Source of the DNA: Erinaceus europaeus
Lineage: Eukaryota; Chordata; Mammalia; Eulipotyphla; Erinaceidae
Direction of reading: 5' to 3'
NCBI RefSeq assembly: GCF_950295315.1
Contig: NC_080165.1
Span: 10,531,723 to 10,595,722, forward strand
DNA: 64,000 nucleotides
Shown in pieces: positions 12,701 to 26,434 of this stretch. The notes beneath the pieces were generated by a model. The model ran no database searches, was not told the origin of the DNA, and saw only the letters and a program-made list of their open reading frames with translations. The first letter of the stretch is position 1. The number at the start of each line of letters is the position of its first letter. Position numbers and translations under genes: made by a program.

Positions 12701-14345
12701 ACACCTGCAGACCTGCTTCACCGCCTGGGAAGCGACTCCCCTGCAGGTGGGGAGCCGGGGGGCTCCAACCAGGATCCTGATGCGGGTCCTTGTGCTTTGT
12801 GCCATGTGAGTTTAACCCGCTGTGCCACCGCCCAGCTCCCAAGATTTTTTCTTTTTATATTTTTATTTATTATTGGCTAGGGGCAGAGAAGTTGAAAGAG
12901 AAGGGGGAGACAGAGGAAAAGAGACAGAGATCCCTTCTTCACCACTTATGAAGCTTTCCCCCTGCAAGTGGGGACTGGAGGCATTTTGCACACTGTAATG
13001 TGAGTGCTTAACCAGGTGTGCCTGGCCCCAATAAGTCTTGTTTCTAAGGGAGATTTTAGAAGTGCTTGAGGATAGTTAGCGATAGCATTAAAGATCTATA
13101 CTTCAAACTGTTTTTTTTTTTTGCATGACTATGTGTTCTAGAGTGAAAACCCCTTCAGAACAACTTTTAATTTGTCAAGAGTACACATTTAATGAAAGAA
13201 AGAATGAATGAGATTTAAAAAAAAAAAAAGTCGGCTTTTGGAAAGAAAATATTTTATTTCAGATTTCTCTTTATTTTTATTTTACTGAGGAAATTTTGCT
13301 TTACAAGTTTCCGGTCACAAGACTAAAGCCTCATATTTCCCTAAAATAGGTGCTAGGGTTCCTCACCCACCAGCAAACTGGCGCCTGCTTCTGCCATAGG
13401 CCTCTGAGCTCCCCGCCCCCTTTCACGTCCCTCCTGCAGCCCCTAACCTGAATTCTTCGATCTGATTAAAGGCTACAGTTTAACCTTGTTTTTATGTCTT
13501 CGTTCTTTCTTAAATCTCACCTATAAGTGAAATATTCCACCCTAGTCTTTTTTTTACTGTTAATTCCACTTAACACAACTCTGCAGTTTTGTGATCTGTT
13601 TGAAAACTCATTGATAATGGAGAAATGGCCTACTTATCTGAGCAGCTCTGTTTTGTTTTTCTTTTCTTTTTTTTTTTTTCCCAGGCTATCACTGGGGCCT
13701 GGTCTATTCTATTATAGAATAGAACAGAGAGAAATTGAGAGAGAGAGAGAGACAGAGAGAGAGAGAGACAGAGAGAGAGGGAGAGAGAGGCAGAGAAACA
13801 CAGAGACACCTGCTTCACAGTTTGTGAAGCATCCCCCTGCAGGTGGGGAGCAGGGGCTCGAACCGGGATCGTTGTGCTTAGTAGTACTATGTGTGCTTAA
13901 CGGGTGTCGCACCTCCGCGGGGCCCCTCAACCAACCGTCTTCAACTCAGTGAGGTTCACAGTGAGTTAGCACAGCACTTACCATATCCAACCTGCCCCGG
14001 GGGTCAACAAGGCTAGAGAACGCGTAGGCTGTGAGCACGCAGGCTGCAAGCGAGAAGTATGTGTTCACGATGGCCCTGACCTGTCCCTCCGTAGTTCCGG
14101 CAATGGCAGAGTTGAAGCTGGGCCAAAACACCCAGAGGAAGAGAGTGCCTGCAGCAAACCACAAAACGGCTATGAGTTCTGAATATGGAAGCCAGGCTAG
14201 GAGGAGGTTTTTAGTTCCCTAAGTCAGGGAAATAGCATCAGCAAACACAAAGTACTGTACAGAGGACGTTATTTCTTGTATATCTTAATATATAACTTTG
14301 AGTCAACTTCTCATGCATCTTATCAGATACACAGGAATCTGGCAA

Positions 14346-14383
<38 letters not shown>

Positions 14384-17300
14384 TGTCTACTCACCAATCA
14401 TTGCAAACAAGTCTGAGTGGTACACAGACTCCTCATTCTCATGTCCATTTTTGAGTCTAGGTCGATATAGGACACCTGCTACAGTCAAGCCAAAATACGC
14501 CCCAAAGGCATGAATAGTCATCGATGCTCCAACATCCGATGCCTGAAAGACAAAAAATTCACGTGAATCAATAGCACTGACTTTCCCTACGTACAGTACC
14601 TGAGTCAGTGAATGGACAGATTCTTTTTTTATTATTATTATTTTTTGGATACAGGCAAATAAAAACTAAGAGGGACAAGGGAGATAGAGAGAAAGAGAGA
14701 CACCTGCAGCACTGTTTCTGCAGCTTCCCCTATGCAGGCCGGCATGAGGGCTTGAACCTAGGTCCTTGCATATATGGTCATGTGTGTGCTCAACTGGGTG
14801 CACCACTGCTGACCCCCTGAGGGACAGAGTCTTTGGCTGAATTTTTTTAAAAGTCATAAATTAAGAGAAAGGAAAATTATGGGAGCCGGGTGGTGGCACA
14901 GCGGGTTAAGCACACGTGGCACAAAGCACAATAAGGATCCCGGTTCAAGCCCCCAATTCCCCACCTGCAGGGAGTCGCTTCACCAGCGGTGAATCAGGTC
15001 TGCAGGTGTCTATCTTTCTCTCCCCCTCTCTTTCTTCCCCTCCTCTATCCATTTCTCTCTGTCCTATCCAACAGCAACGACAACAGTAACAATAACTACA
15101 ATAATGACGATAAACAGCAAGGGCAACAAAAGGGGAAACATTTTTAAAAAGAGAAAGGAAAATTATAACAAAAAAAGATAGTTTTCTAAAAAACGAGATA
15201 TACATGTTCCCAAGACATAGGGGATAATTTTCCACTTGACTTATCTGTAGAGAAACGCCAGTTAAAACTACACTGAGATTCCACCTCAGACCAGTGAGAA
15301 CAGCCCAAGAAAAGAGGAAATGACAGGTGCTGATGAGGTTGTGGAGAAAAAGATGGTTCACATGAGCTCGGAGCTCAGATCAATAGGGACTCAGAGATTA
15401 CACAGCTATTGTGCTAAATATAGATATGCCCTGTGTTGGGTGGATGGAGGTAAACAGTTAATTCTATCCACAGAATTTTTTCAAGAATGGGAGCTACTCT
15501 TTGCCCTAATCCAACTTTCTAGCCCTTCTCTCTATTCTGACACCATTTTTTGCCAGACAAAATTTTTATCCCACTTCATCCTAGCTATCAAAGTCAAGCA
15601 AAAACTACCATAGTCGTGGGCCCCTAGAAACATGCCTAAGATAGACTTCCTAGCTTTTCTCCACCTTAAGATTCCTAATCTCATCTGCTTTGTTCCTACT
15701 TTTTGGTTCCTGTTCATTAACTATTTTGTCTCACTTTATGTCCTGCCACCTTCCAGACACCAAGTTGCAGATGCTACCATGATTCCATGCTGACTTCTCT
15801 GGGCATATGACCCCACCAATGTGTCCTGGAAACTCACCTCTCCAGAGCCCTGCCCCACGAGGGAAAGATAGAAACAGGCTGGGAGTATGGCTCGATGTGC
15901 CAATGCTCATGTCCAGTAGAGAAGCAATTACAGAAGTCAGATCTCCTATCTTCTGCACTCCAAAAACAATTTGGATCCATACTCCCAGTAAGGGAGAAGT
16001 AATAGGAAAGAGATGGCCAGAGGGCTCTGAACTCCAACTCTGTCAGAACCCACAGAGAGAGGAGAAAGGAGAGAGGAACATTTGGATGTAGTAATAGGGT
16101 CATGAGTGGTTTGGAGGGGAGGAGAGGACATGACCTGAAAGTAAAAGGGGACAATTATGTACGAATCTAGACAGTTGTAGAGATGCTAGTCAACCCATGT
16201 CTGCAACCTTGAGAGAACCAAGGTGGTTAGCAATGGAAAGACTGGGGTTTAGAACTCTAATGACGGGAACAGTGTGGAATTATAGCTCTGTTGACATGTA
16301 ATTGTGTAGCTCAATACACAATCACTAATAAAAAATTTAAAAAAGAAAAAGATGGTTCACAAGCTCATCTACCTTTCAGGTCCAGCTATTTGTCACTTCC
16401 TCCGAGAGCCCTTCCTTGACTTCATCATTTAAATTATGTCTGCCAGTCACACTGTCAGTCTTCTCAACATATTTTCGGAGAATGTAAGATATACCATCAA
16501 TAGCAATGCATGTATGGGTTGGGGGATGGATGTATGACTATTTGTTTTATGTCTGTTGTCCCCACTAGACTGTTAACTCTACAAAGACAGAGCTTGAACT
16601 ATTTATTTGTCATTGAATCACTAACACATGACACCTAGAAAGTTTGCCTAAAGCACTCTCCATGGAAGTAGACATCTGTTAGAAGCATTCATAATATATT
16701 GGAGAGTGGCAGGAAATGGACAGTCAGTTCATTATCCTTGGGGAACAATCAATGAGATTCTCATTGAGATAAAGATATTTCCCCTAGGCTATAATTAGTG
16801 TCTCCATAACTCTGAGTCACTTAGTAGTTGAAATAACAGACCATTGTTAGAAAATATAGAATAATAAAAAAGGGAGTATTAAAAATTCTGGATTTGAATC
16901 TAAAATTAAGCAAGTCATCTAAGATCTTCAGTTTTATTAGGAATAAACAAAATAGCAATACTCACCTTAAAGTGTTATGATAATACAATGAGGTGTTTAT
17001 GAAATTCATAATAATGAAAACTCAGATAACTGATGATGATTATTATTATTTGCTATAGTATCACTCTCACTAAAATGTGTTCTTACATGGCATAAGGATC
17101 TGTCATATACTGGATTCAAAGCTACGTGAATATAAATTCTGTGGTCCTTACCTTAAACTGCTCGGCAACCAGATACTCATTGCCAGCAAATACAGTGATT
17201 TCTATAATTGCCATGATCAACATTTGTATTGGACTTGTTTTCCCTAAAACAGCTCCAAACGAAATCAGAACGGTGGCTGTGCTGAAGTCTGCATTTATCA

Positions 17301-20300
17301 TGCTGAAAGGAAGAGAAGGAATAGATGAAAATTAATGCACATTCAAAGGAGGGGGAAAACTATGAACTGGGGAGTTGGGTGGTAGCACAGTGGGTTAAGA
17401 ACACGTGGAGCAAAGCGCAAGGACTGGCGTAAGGATCCCAGTTCAAGTTCCTGCCTTCCACCTGTAGGGGAGTCGCTTCACAGACGGTGAAGCAGGTCTG
17501 CAGGTGTCTATCTTTCTCCCCCCCCTCTCTGTCTTCCCCTCCTCTCTCCATTTCTCTCTCTTTCCCATCCAATAACAATAATAACCACAACAAGGGCAAC
17601 ACAAGGTGGGGAAATGGCCTCTAGGAGCAGTGGATTCATGGTGCAGGCACTGAGCCCCAGCAGTAACCCTGGAGGCAGAAAAAAAAAAAAACACCTATGA
17701 ACTGACTGATGAAGAGTTTCCTTTCATCTAGGGTGCAGGGTCCTGTCATTTCCCCACTAGCCTTACAAGGCCCTTTTTCCAGACCAACTTTTGTTCCTTC
17801 CTTTATCTTTTTAACTACCTGTTCCTTGTATCATCTATGGGTAAATTCTACTTAGATATAACCAACAGTTGTTTCCCCCTCATTAGGATGTAAGAAATCA
17901 TAATTTGGGGGATTTTTTTCAGACTCTTAAAATCAGAATACAGAAGACACAGACGTAAACGAATGGTATATCTTAGAAGAATACAGCACTGATCTGGGTC
18001 CTTAGATGCCAATAGTTCCTTTCATTCTTTCTTTTCTTTTTTTCTTTTCTCTTCTTTTTATTGACTTCAGGGTTATCACTGGAGCTTGGTGCCTGCACTA
18101 CAAATCCACTGCTAGGGGGGTCATCTTTATCGATTTTTGTGGCTAGGACAGAGAGAAATGGAGAGAGGAGGGGAAGACAGAGAGGGAGAGAGGAAGATAA
18201 GACACCTGCAGACCTGCTTCACTGCTTGAGAAATGACCCCTGCAGGTGGGGAGCCCAGAGCTTGAACCGGGATCCTTGCGTGGGGGGGGGGGGGATCCTT
18301 ACACTCACTTAACCCGGTACACCACCGCCTGGCCCCAGCCAGTAGTTTTCTGTTGGCCTAAGGAAGATCATTTTCCAGTCATTTTAAATGCTGACTAGCT
18401 TAACATAGAAACTACTAAAAGTGAAATGGCTGAAAAATAAGGGGGGGAGCGGCTCACCTGTTGATTCCAACATGGACTGTGTGCCCGTGGCTGTGCAGGA
18501 GGCCCTGCACAAGTGTGCCCCACTGGAGACCCAGAGCAGCAATGAGCAGGTTGATGCCCACACTGCTGAAACCATATTTCTTCAGGAAAGTCATCAAGAA
18601 GCCAAACCCAACAAATATCATGACATGCACATCTTGGAACACTGAAAATAAACAGAGAAAAGTCTGCATTAAGGGAGCCTTAAAAAAAAAAAGTCTTACC
18701 ACAGAGCAGTGGAATAAAATTAAAGATCCGGAAATAAGCCCCCACATCTACATGCAGCTAATGGGGGCCCAAACTATTAAATGACAGTAGGAAAATCTCT
18801 TCAACCAATGGCGCTGGGAACAAATGGATTGAGACATTCAAGTGGATGAAGTTGAACCATCACTTATCACCATGCACAAAAGTCAACCCCAAGTAGATCA
18901 AGGACACGGACATTAGCCTAGAAAGTATCAAATACGTAGAAGAAAACATCGGCAGGATAATTCATGGCCTAGGTTTAAAAGAAAAAAATCTTCAAGGATT
19001 CAAACACAACAGCAAAGAAAACAAAAATGAAAATCAACCAATGTGACTACATCAAACTAAAAAGCTTCTGCACAGCAAAGTACTTGTACTACATCCAAAC
19101 AGAAAAATACTCAACGGCATGGAAGATTTTTATACAACACACATCAGGCAAAAAAAAAAAAGACTAATAAGCAAAATACATAAACAGTTTAGTAAACGAA
19201 GCACCAAAGAAACAGCAACCCCATTAGAAAGTAGGGTCAGCCCCTTTGGAATATAACTAAAATATGCCTACTAGCTATCCACAAAATGGAGGGCCCGCCA
19301 ACTCTTCATCTGCACTCTTCCAGCTTTTAGGTCCATGATTGCTCAACAATTTGTTTGGCTTTATATGTTAACTCTCTTTTCAGTCACTAGGTTCCAGATG
19401 CTAGCATGATGCCGACCAGACTTCCCTGGACAGACAACCCCACCAATGTGTCCTGGAGCTCAGCTTCCCCACAGCCCTTCCCCACTAGGGAAAGAGAGAG
19501 GCAGGCTGGGAGTATGGATCGACCTGTCAATTCCCATGTTCAGTGGGGAAGCAATTACAGAAGCCAGACCTTCTACCTTCTGCATCCCACAACGACCTTG
19601 GGTCCATACTCCCAAAGAGATCCAAAAGGCTGAGATACACATGAAAAAATGCTCCAAGTCTTTGATTGTCAGAGAAATGCAAATCAAGACAACAATGAGA
19701 TATCACTTCACTCCTGTGAGAATGTCATACATCAGAAAAGGGAACAGCAGCAAATGCTGGAGAGGGTGTGGGGTCAAAGGAACCCTCCTGCACTGCTGGT
19801 GGGAATGTCAATTGGTCCAACCTCTGTGGAGAACAGTCTGGAGAACTCTCAGAAGGCTAGAAATAGACCTACCCTATGATCCTGCAATTCCTCTCTGGCA
19901 GATATGCCCTAAGGAACCCAACATACCCATCCAAAAAGATATGTTCTTGACAGCCCAATTTGTAATAGCCAAAACCTGGGAGCAACCCAGATGTCCAACA
20001 ACAGATGAATGGCTGAGCAAGTTGTAGTCTATATACACAATGGAATACTACTTAGCTATAAAAATGGTGACTTCAATGTTTTCATCCAATCTTGGATGGA
20101 CCTTGAAAAATTCATGTTAAGTGAAATAAGTCAGAAACAGAAGGATGAATATGGGATGATCTCACTCACAGACAGATGTTGAAAAACAAGATCAGAAGAG
20201 CAAACACAAGTAGAACCTGAACTGGAATTGGTGTATTGCACCAAAGTAAAAGACTCTGGGATGGATAGGCAGGAGAATACAGATCCAAGAAGGATGACAG

Positions 20301-22230
20301 AGGACCTAGTGGGGGTTGTATTATTATATAGAAAACTGAGAAATATTATGCATGTACAAACTATTGTATTCACTGTCGAATGTAAAACATGAATCCCCCA
20401 GTAAAGAAATAAAAAAAAAACAAAAAACTGTGGTAGAGGTGGCCGGGAGATGCACACTGGGTTAAGTGTACATAGTACAAAGCTCAAGGACCCATGCAAT
20501 GATCCCCGTCGGATCTCCCCACCCTCAGTGGGTCACTTCACAAGTGCTGAAACAGGTCTGCTGGTGTCTTTCTCTCTCCCTCTCTATCTTCCCTTCCCCT
20601 CTCAGTTTCTCTCTGTCCTAGCCAAAAAATCAGGGGCAAAAAATGGCCACAGTTGCAGCGAATTCATAGTGCTGGCATCGACCCCTTGAAATAAACTTGA
20701 AGGAAAAAAAAATACTGTGATATATATACATACAGGATGGAATACCACTCAGCTATTAAAAATTACAAAGTTGCCTCTTTTGCATCCTCTTGGATGAAAC
20801 TTGAGGGCATCGTGATGAGTGAGATAAGCCAAATAAAAGATGAATATCAAATGGTCTCATTTATCAGCAAGACTTAATAAAGTAGGGATGGGGAGGGAGA
20901 GAGCACAGAGTGAAACATGGACCTGACATGATGTGTTACACCAGAGCAAAGGACTCTGAGGAGGGAGGAGAAGAAGAGAACTCTGGGAGCCTGGTACAAT
21001 GACATTGTATGCACATGTCAGCAACTGCACTGTAAAGAAAATATATACTAACTAAAAAAAAAAAAAGGGTGTTCTGTCGAAGTTTATCCCAGACATTAGA
21101 TGCTACAGCCTTTACACAAAGCAGTTGAAAGGGAGAGCATTAACAGAGCAGCAAATGACTGGATTCCAGAGGGCTTTGATTCCCTGTTGGCCATAAAATC
21201 TGGGTCAAACAGATGACCTCTCCAGTGTGTCTCGGAACCTTACCTCTCAAGAGCCCTACGCCACTATGGAAATACAAAGACAAGCTTGGGTGGGGATTGG
21301 GAAGGGGGGGGGGGGAATGGACTGTCCTCACTACAAAGTAGCAATGATAGAGACTGCCTCAGTCTCCGAAGGGAAGCTGGTCATCCTACCCTGCCATTCC
21401 AGGAAAACTGGTCCTGAAATGAGTGCACCTAGAATGTTCCCACCTGTGACCATGGACTGCAAGCTCACACCGACAGGAATTCAGAGGTTATACAGGCTCC
21501 TGTGCTAAATATAAATAGATATGGGCCCTGGGCCAGGTTGATGAGATAAACAGTTAATTTTATTTATAGATTTTCTTCAAGTTGGGGAGCTGCCCTCTGC
21601 CCTAATCCAGCTTTCTAGCCTTATCTTCAACTCTGACACTGTCTTCCCAGATGATAGTTTTGGTCCACCTCCATGCTAGCTATCAAACTCAAGCAAAAAC
21701 TACCAAATCACAGACACCTAGGAACTTACCCAGAATAACTTCTTTCCACCCCAAGATCCCTATTCTCAACTGATCTATTCCTTTTTTGGTTCCTGTTGAT
21801 TAATCATTTTGTTCTGCTTTGTACCTCGCTGCCTATATCTCGCTGCCGCCAAGTTGCAGACACTGTCATGATTCCATCCTGACCTCACTGGGCAGATGAC
21901 CTCATCTCTCCAGAGCCCCTACCCCACTAGGGAAAGATTGAAACAGGCTGGGGGTGTGAGTGAACCTGCCAACACCCATGTCCAGTAGAAAAATCAGTTA
22001 TAGAAGTCAAAACTCCCACTTTCTGCACCCCAAAAATAATTTTGTCTCATACTCCCAGAGGGGTATAAATGATAGCGGAAGATGACCAGAGGTCTCTGAA
22101 CTCCCATCAAGACCTGGAGAGAGAGAAGAGGAAAAGAGGAAGGACACTCAGAAGTAGTAACAGGTGTAGGTGTGACTTAGAAAGGAAGAGAAGGCAGGAC
22201 AAAAAGTGGGCAAAATAAATGATAGATAGA

Positions 22231-22280
<50 letters not shown>

Positions 22281-25200
22281 TAGAAATACTAGTCAACCCC
22301 TATGTGTGACCTTGGGAGAACCACTGTAGTTTCCAAAGGAGGGAATAGAGACACAGAATTCTGGTGATGGGAACAGTGTATAATTGTACCCCTGTTATCT
22401 TGTAGTTTTATAATCCAATATTAAATCACTAACATAAAAAATGGGAAAAAAATGAAACAGTCTTTCTTTAGAGGACTTATCCAACAACATTAATCTACAG
22501 AAAACAACGGGAAAGACAAATTTGGCTGGCATCATGACTTAAATAGCAAAGTCTTTGGTGATCTAGAAATCAGTCTAACTTTTCCTTGTGTATGCTAAAT
22601 CTAAAAATAAAGAGAATGAGGACCTAGACCAAACCCCCATGCTGTTGGTATCAGTGACTTGACGCTTTGCATGCACTCAGCCTGTTGACTTGGTTTCCCA
22701 ATAATCATTCATGATAGCTGCCTCCTGAAGCAGACAGATAAAGGAAAATGCAGATCTCTGAAAGTCATCCTTCATATGTGCCTCAGGGAGGTCTCAATAA
22801 GGAGGCTGTTGCAGCTTTTTTTTTTTTCCTAGTGAGGTAACACATGTGGGACTATGTGAAAGCTTGGTAGAGCTTAGGGGACCTCTTACATCCTTGGATG
22901 GAGATCTGGAAAGACACCCCACTTGTTAGCCTCTCTCCTTATAGAGATGAGTCAAGAGGGAAAAGTCTCCCAGACCCAGTTTCTCCTTGTTAGTCTCTCA
23001 AGCTCACAGAAATCCTACAAGCCTCTCACACTTAGTTTCCCCTGCTAGCAGCAGGCCAAATGGCTGCCTGCTTGAGGGTTCACTCAAAGTTCACACATCC
23101 ACTTCACCTTTGATCATATAGGAGAACACACTCTATCGTACACCTCCCCAACACCAGGCAGTGAAACCCCAAATCCTATTTCCTTGTGTCCTTTGATATC
23201 TGTGATTTACATCAAGATTTGTTTTTTTTTCTCTGCCTCACCTTACTGGTTTAACCCTTATGCTTCTCTCAAATGCCTTTGGATAATTAACTTGCCTGCA
23301 TCATGGAGACTAATTGTTTTTTCCTTTATGTATCTCATCAGTTCTTGTCATACCAGCCCCCTACCTTTAAGAAACCTGTAATTTCTGACATATGTGAAAA
23401 ATGTTCGTTTAACTCTCTATATAAGCCTGTACCCATCGCCAAATAAATGAGTGTCCGTACCAGAATACTCCCCAATGCCTCCTTTCTGAATCACGTGGTC
23501 TCTAAGAGCCAGCGAGGGAGGTCTCAATGGCTTACCCCCTGGTTGGAGTCACTCCATGTGAACGCCAGCAAACACAGATTGCCAGCGTCTCCCACTCTAG
23601 CATTCAGAACACTCCTCATCCCAAATCAACCTAGGGAACTTCAGAATCAGACTTGACCAGAACTCATGATGAACAACTGTCAACTCATATCAACTCTGAT
23701 TTTTAAAGACAACGATATGTACTCACTGTCATTTTCAATTTGTTTTTTCTTCTAGTTCTTGATAGAATCATATGATTTACATCATGGGGTAAGTTAGAAT
23801 ATGCAAGACTTACTAGCTGGCTATGATTTTCCTAGACTGTTATGGAACTCAGTTTTACCTTCCTTAAAGAATGGTTCAGACTAGGGTCCAGCATTATTTA
23901 GCAGGGAAAGCTACACCTTAATTTGTGTGAGACGATAGGTTTGATGCCTGGCACCAAGTGTTAGCAATATGGATAATATCAAAGAAACTCCCTGGATAAC
24001 AGAGCAACCCCCAAGTTAGGATTGCAATCCCACCCCCAACCCCCAAGTTAAGATTAAAATTGAGCCAGAAATGTAGTTCAGCTGGTATTTTTAGTTATTT
24101 TGTTATTTGATAGAACAGAGAGGAATTGAAAGGGGAAGGGGACATAGAGAGGGAGAGAGAATAGCAGACACTTGCAGCACTGCTTCACTGCTTATGAAGC
24201 TCCCCCCACCTGCAGGTGACATGCAGGAGCTTGAACCCAGGTCCCTTTGCTTGATAACAGCTGAGCACACCACCACCCATCTGGCTTTATATATATGTAC
24301 GATTCTGCCCAGCATGGGCACTGTACCAGTAAATAAAAATAAATAAATAAATAAATAAATAAAGGTTGGAGAGAAATGAAGCAAAAATCTCTGCCTCTAA
24401 AGCCTGTTCGTAGTCTCAAAGCTAGAATGAAATTAAAAACAAGGTTTACTGCATTCACTGCTTTTTAAATGTCATTCTTTAATTCTCTTAAGTTATTGTT
24501 TCCCCTTAGAGTATGCTTCCCTCTGTAATTTAATGATTTTAAAACATGTAGAAACCAATTAACTAAAAAAATGCAATGTTATTTTGTATCATCTTACAAT
24601 GGGATTAATAAATAATTCTTCAGAGGCTGTTCCTATCATCGATGGAAAATGGGTATTTTATATATTCCTATATGGAAGATTTTCTTTCTTTCTGTGTGTG
24701 TGTGTGTATTAACCAGTATTTTTCCAGTTCTTAATTTATTAATACTGTTTTTAGCCACTGGGGGGCACAAGAACTTCATCTATTATTTAAGTTACTAGCG
24801 ATTTTACGAAGTTGTGAAGGTGCTTGATGGATGACTGTATAATAAAAGGTGTTCATACATAGTCTATAAGTGACTAGGATTGTATATCTTTTATCCAGCT
24901 GCAGAGTGAATTGGGACTGGGGTCTCGAATTTAGTGTTGTGATGCAAAACTTCTGTCAAAGAAATAGAATATCTTCTTTGTAGAGGAGGAGGAGAAGGAG
25001 GAAAATGAGGAGGAGGAGGAGGAGGAAGAGAAGGAGGAGGAGAAAGAGGAGGAGGAAGAGGAGAAGGAAGAGGAAGAAGATGAGGAAGAGAGAGAAATGG
25101 CTGCTAGGAGCGGTGGATTCATAATGCAGGCATCAAGCCCCAGAAATAACTCTGGTGGCAATAAAAAAAATAATTAAAAAAAAGAATGAAAGGAAAGATA

Positions 25201-26391
25201 AAATGAATGAAAAATGAGTTATCACAGTGATTAAACAAGTGAAAGATCATCAATTGGTGCTTTGGTTATGGTTTAAATTTTGTGGTTTTTTTGCTCCTGA
25301 CAAAAGATTTGAGATTTGAAATTGATTTGAGATTGGAAACTTGAACCTGCCAAGATACAATTACAATCACCACTTCCACTAGAAATCTTCGACTTACTTG
25401 GTTGTTTTTCTTGTCTCACGTCTACATTCTTGAACCGCCTGATAATTCAACTTGTTTAACAAGCAACTTGAGGGGGCCCGGCGGTGATGCACACGTAAGG
25501 ACCTGGGTTTCAGCCTGCACTCCGCACCTTCAGGGGAACACTATGCTTCACAAGCGGTGAAGCAGATTTGAAGTTGTCTATCTCTCTCCCTCTCCATCTC
25601 CCTCGCCCCTTACAATTTCTCTGTCCTATGATATAAAATAGAAAGGGGGGGGAAATCCCCCCTAGGAGCAATGGGTTTGTAGCACCAGCAGTGAGCCTCA
25701 GTGATAACCTTGGTAGCAATAATAAAGTAAAATATACTAAAATAGGGGTTTGGGCGGTGGCGCAGCAGGTTAAGCCCACTTGGCGCAAAGCGCAAGGACC
25801 GGCGTCAGGATCCCGGTTTGAGCCCCAGGCTCCCCACCTGCAGGGGAGTCGCTTCACAGGCGGTGAAGCAGGTCTGCAGGTGTCTGTCTTTCTCTCCCCC
25901 TCTCTGTCTTCCCCTCCTCTCTCCATTTCTCTCTGTCCTATCCAACAACGAACGACATCAACAATAACAATAATAACCACAACAAGGCTACAACAACAAG
26001 GGTAACAAAAGGGGAGAAAATGGCCTCCAGGAGCAGTGGATTCATGGTGCAGGCACTGAGTCCCAGCAATAACCCTGGAGATTATATATATATATATATA
26101 TATATGCAGTTGATTATTCATGTTCCCCTGTCAAATTTGGACAAGTGAAAAGGAGTAGTAACAACCCCCTTTTTTTTTTGCACTTCCAATAGATGCCCAC
26201 TGCCTAGAATGTCTTCTGCATTCCACACATAATACTTCTCTACCCAGCAAAGGTCTAGACAGTTGACCCTTAGTCACTGGAGGTGTTACTTGACACAGTT
26301 AAAATGTTGCACAAAACCCTCATCTTATTTCATTTAAGTTTTTACTTTGTTACTCCACGTGTTCACTTATCATTTATTGCCACCAGGGTTA

Positions 26392-26434
<43 letters not shown>

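Noticed and set aside
25510..26121. 203-codon minus-strand open frame
   Set aside because: It runs through two adjacent SINE-A-long copies; the same peptide patterns recur in every SINE-A, so it is not a gene.
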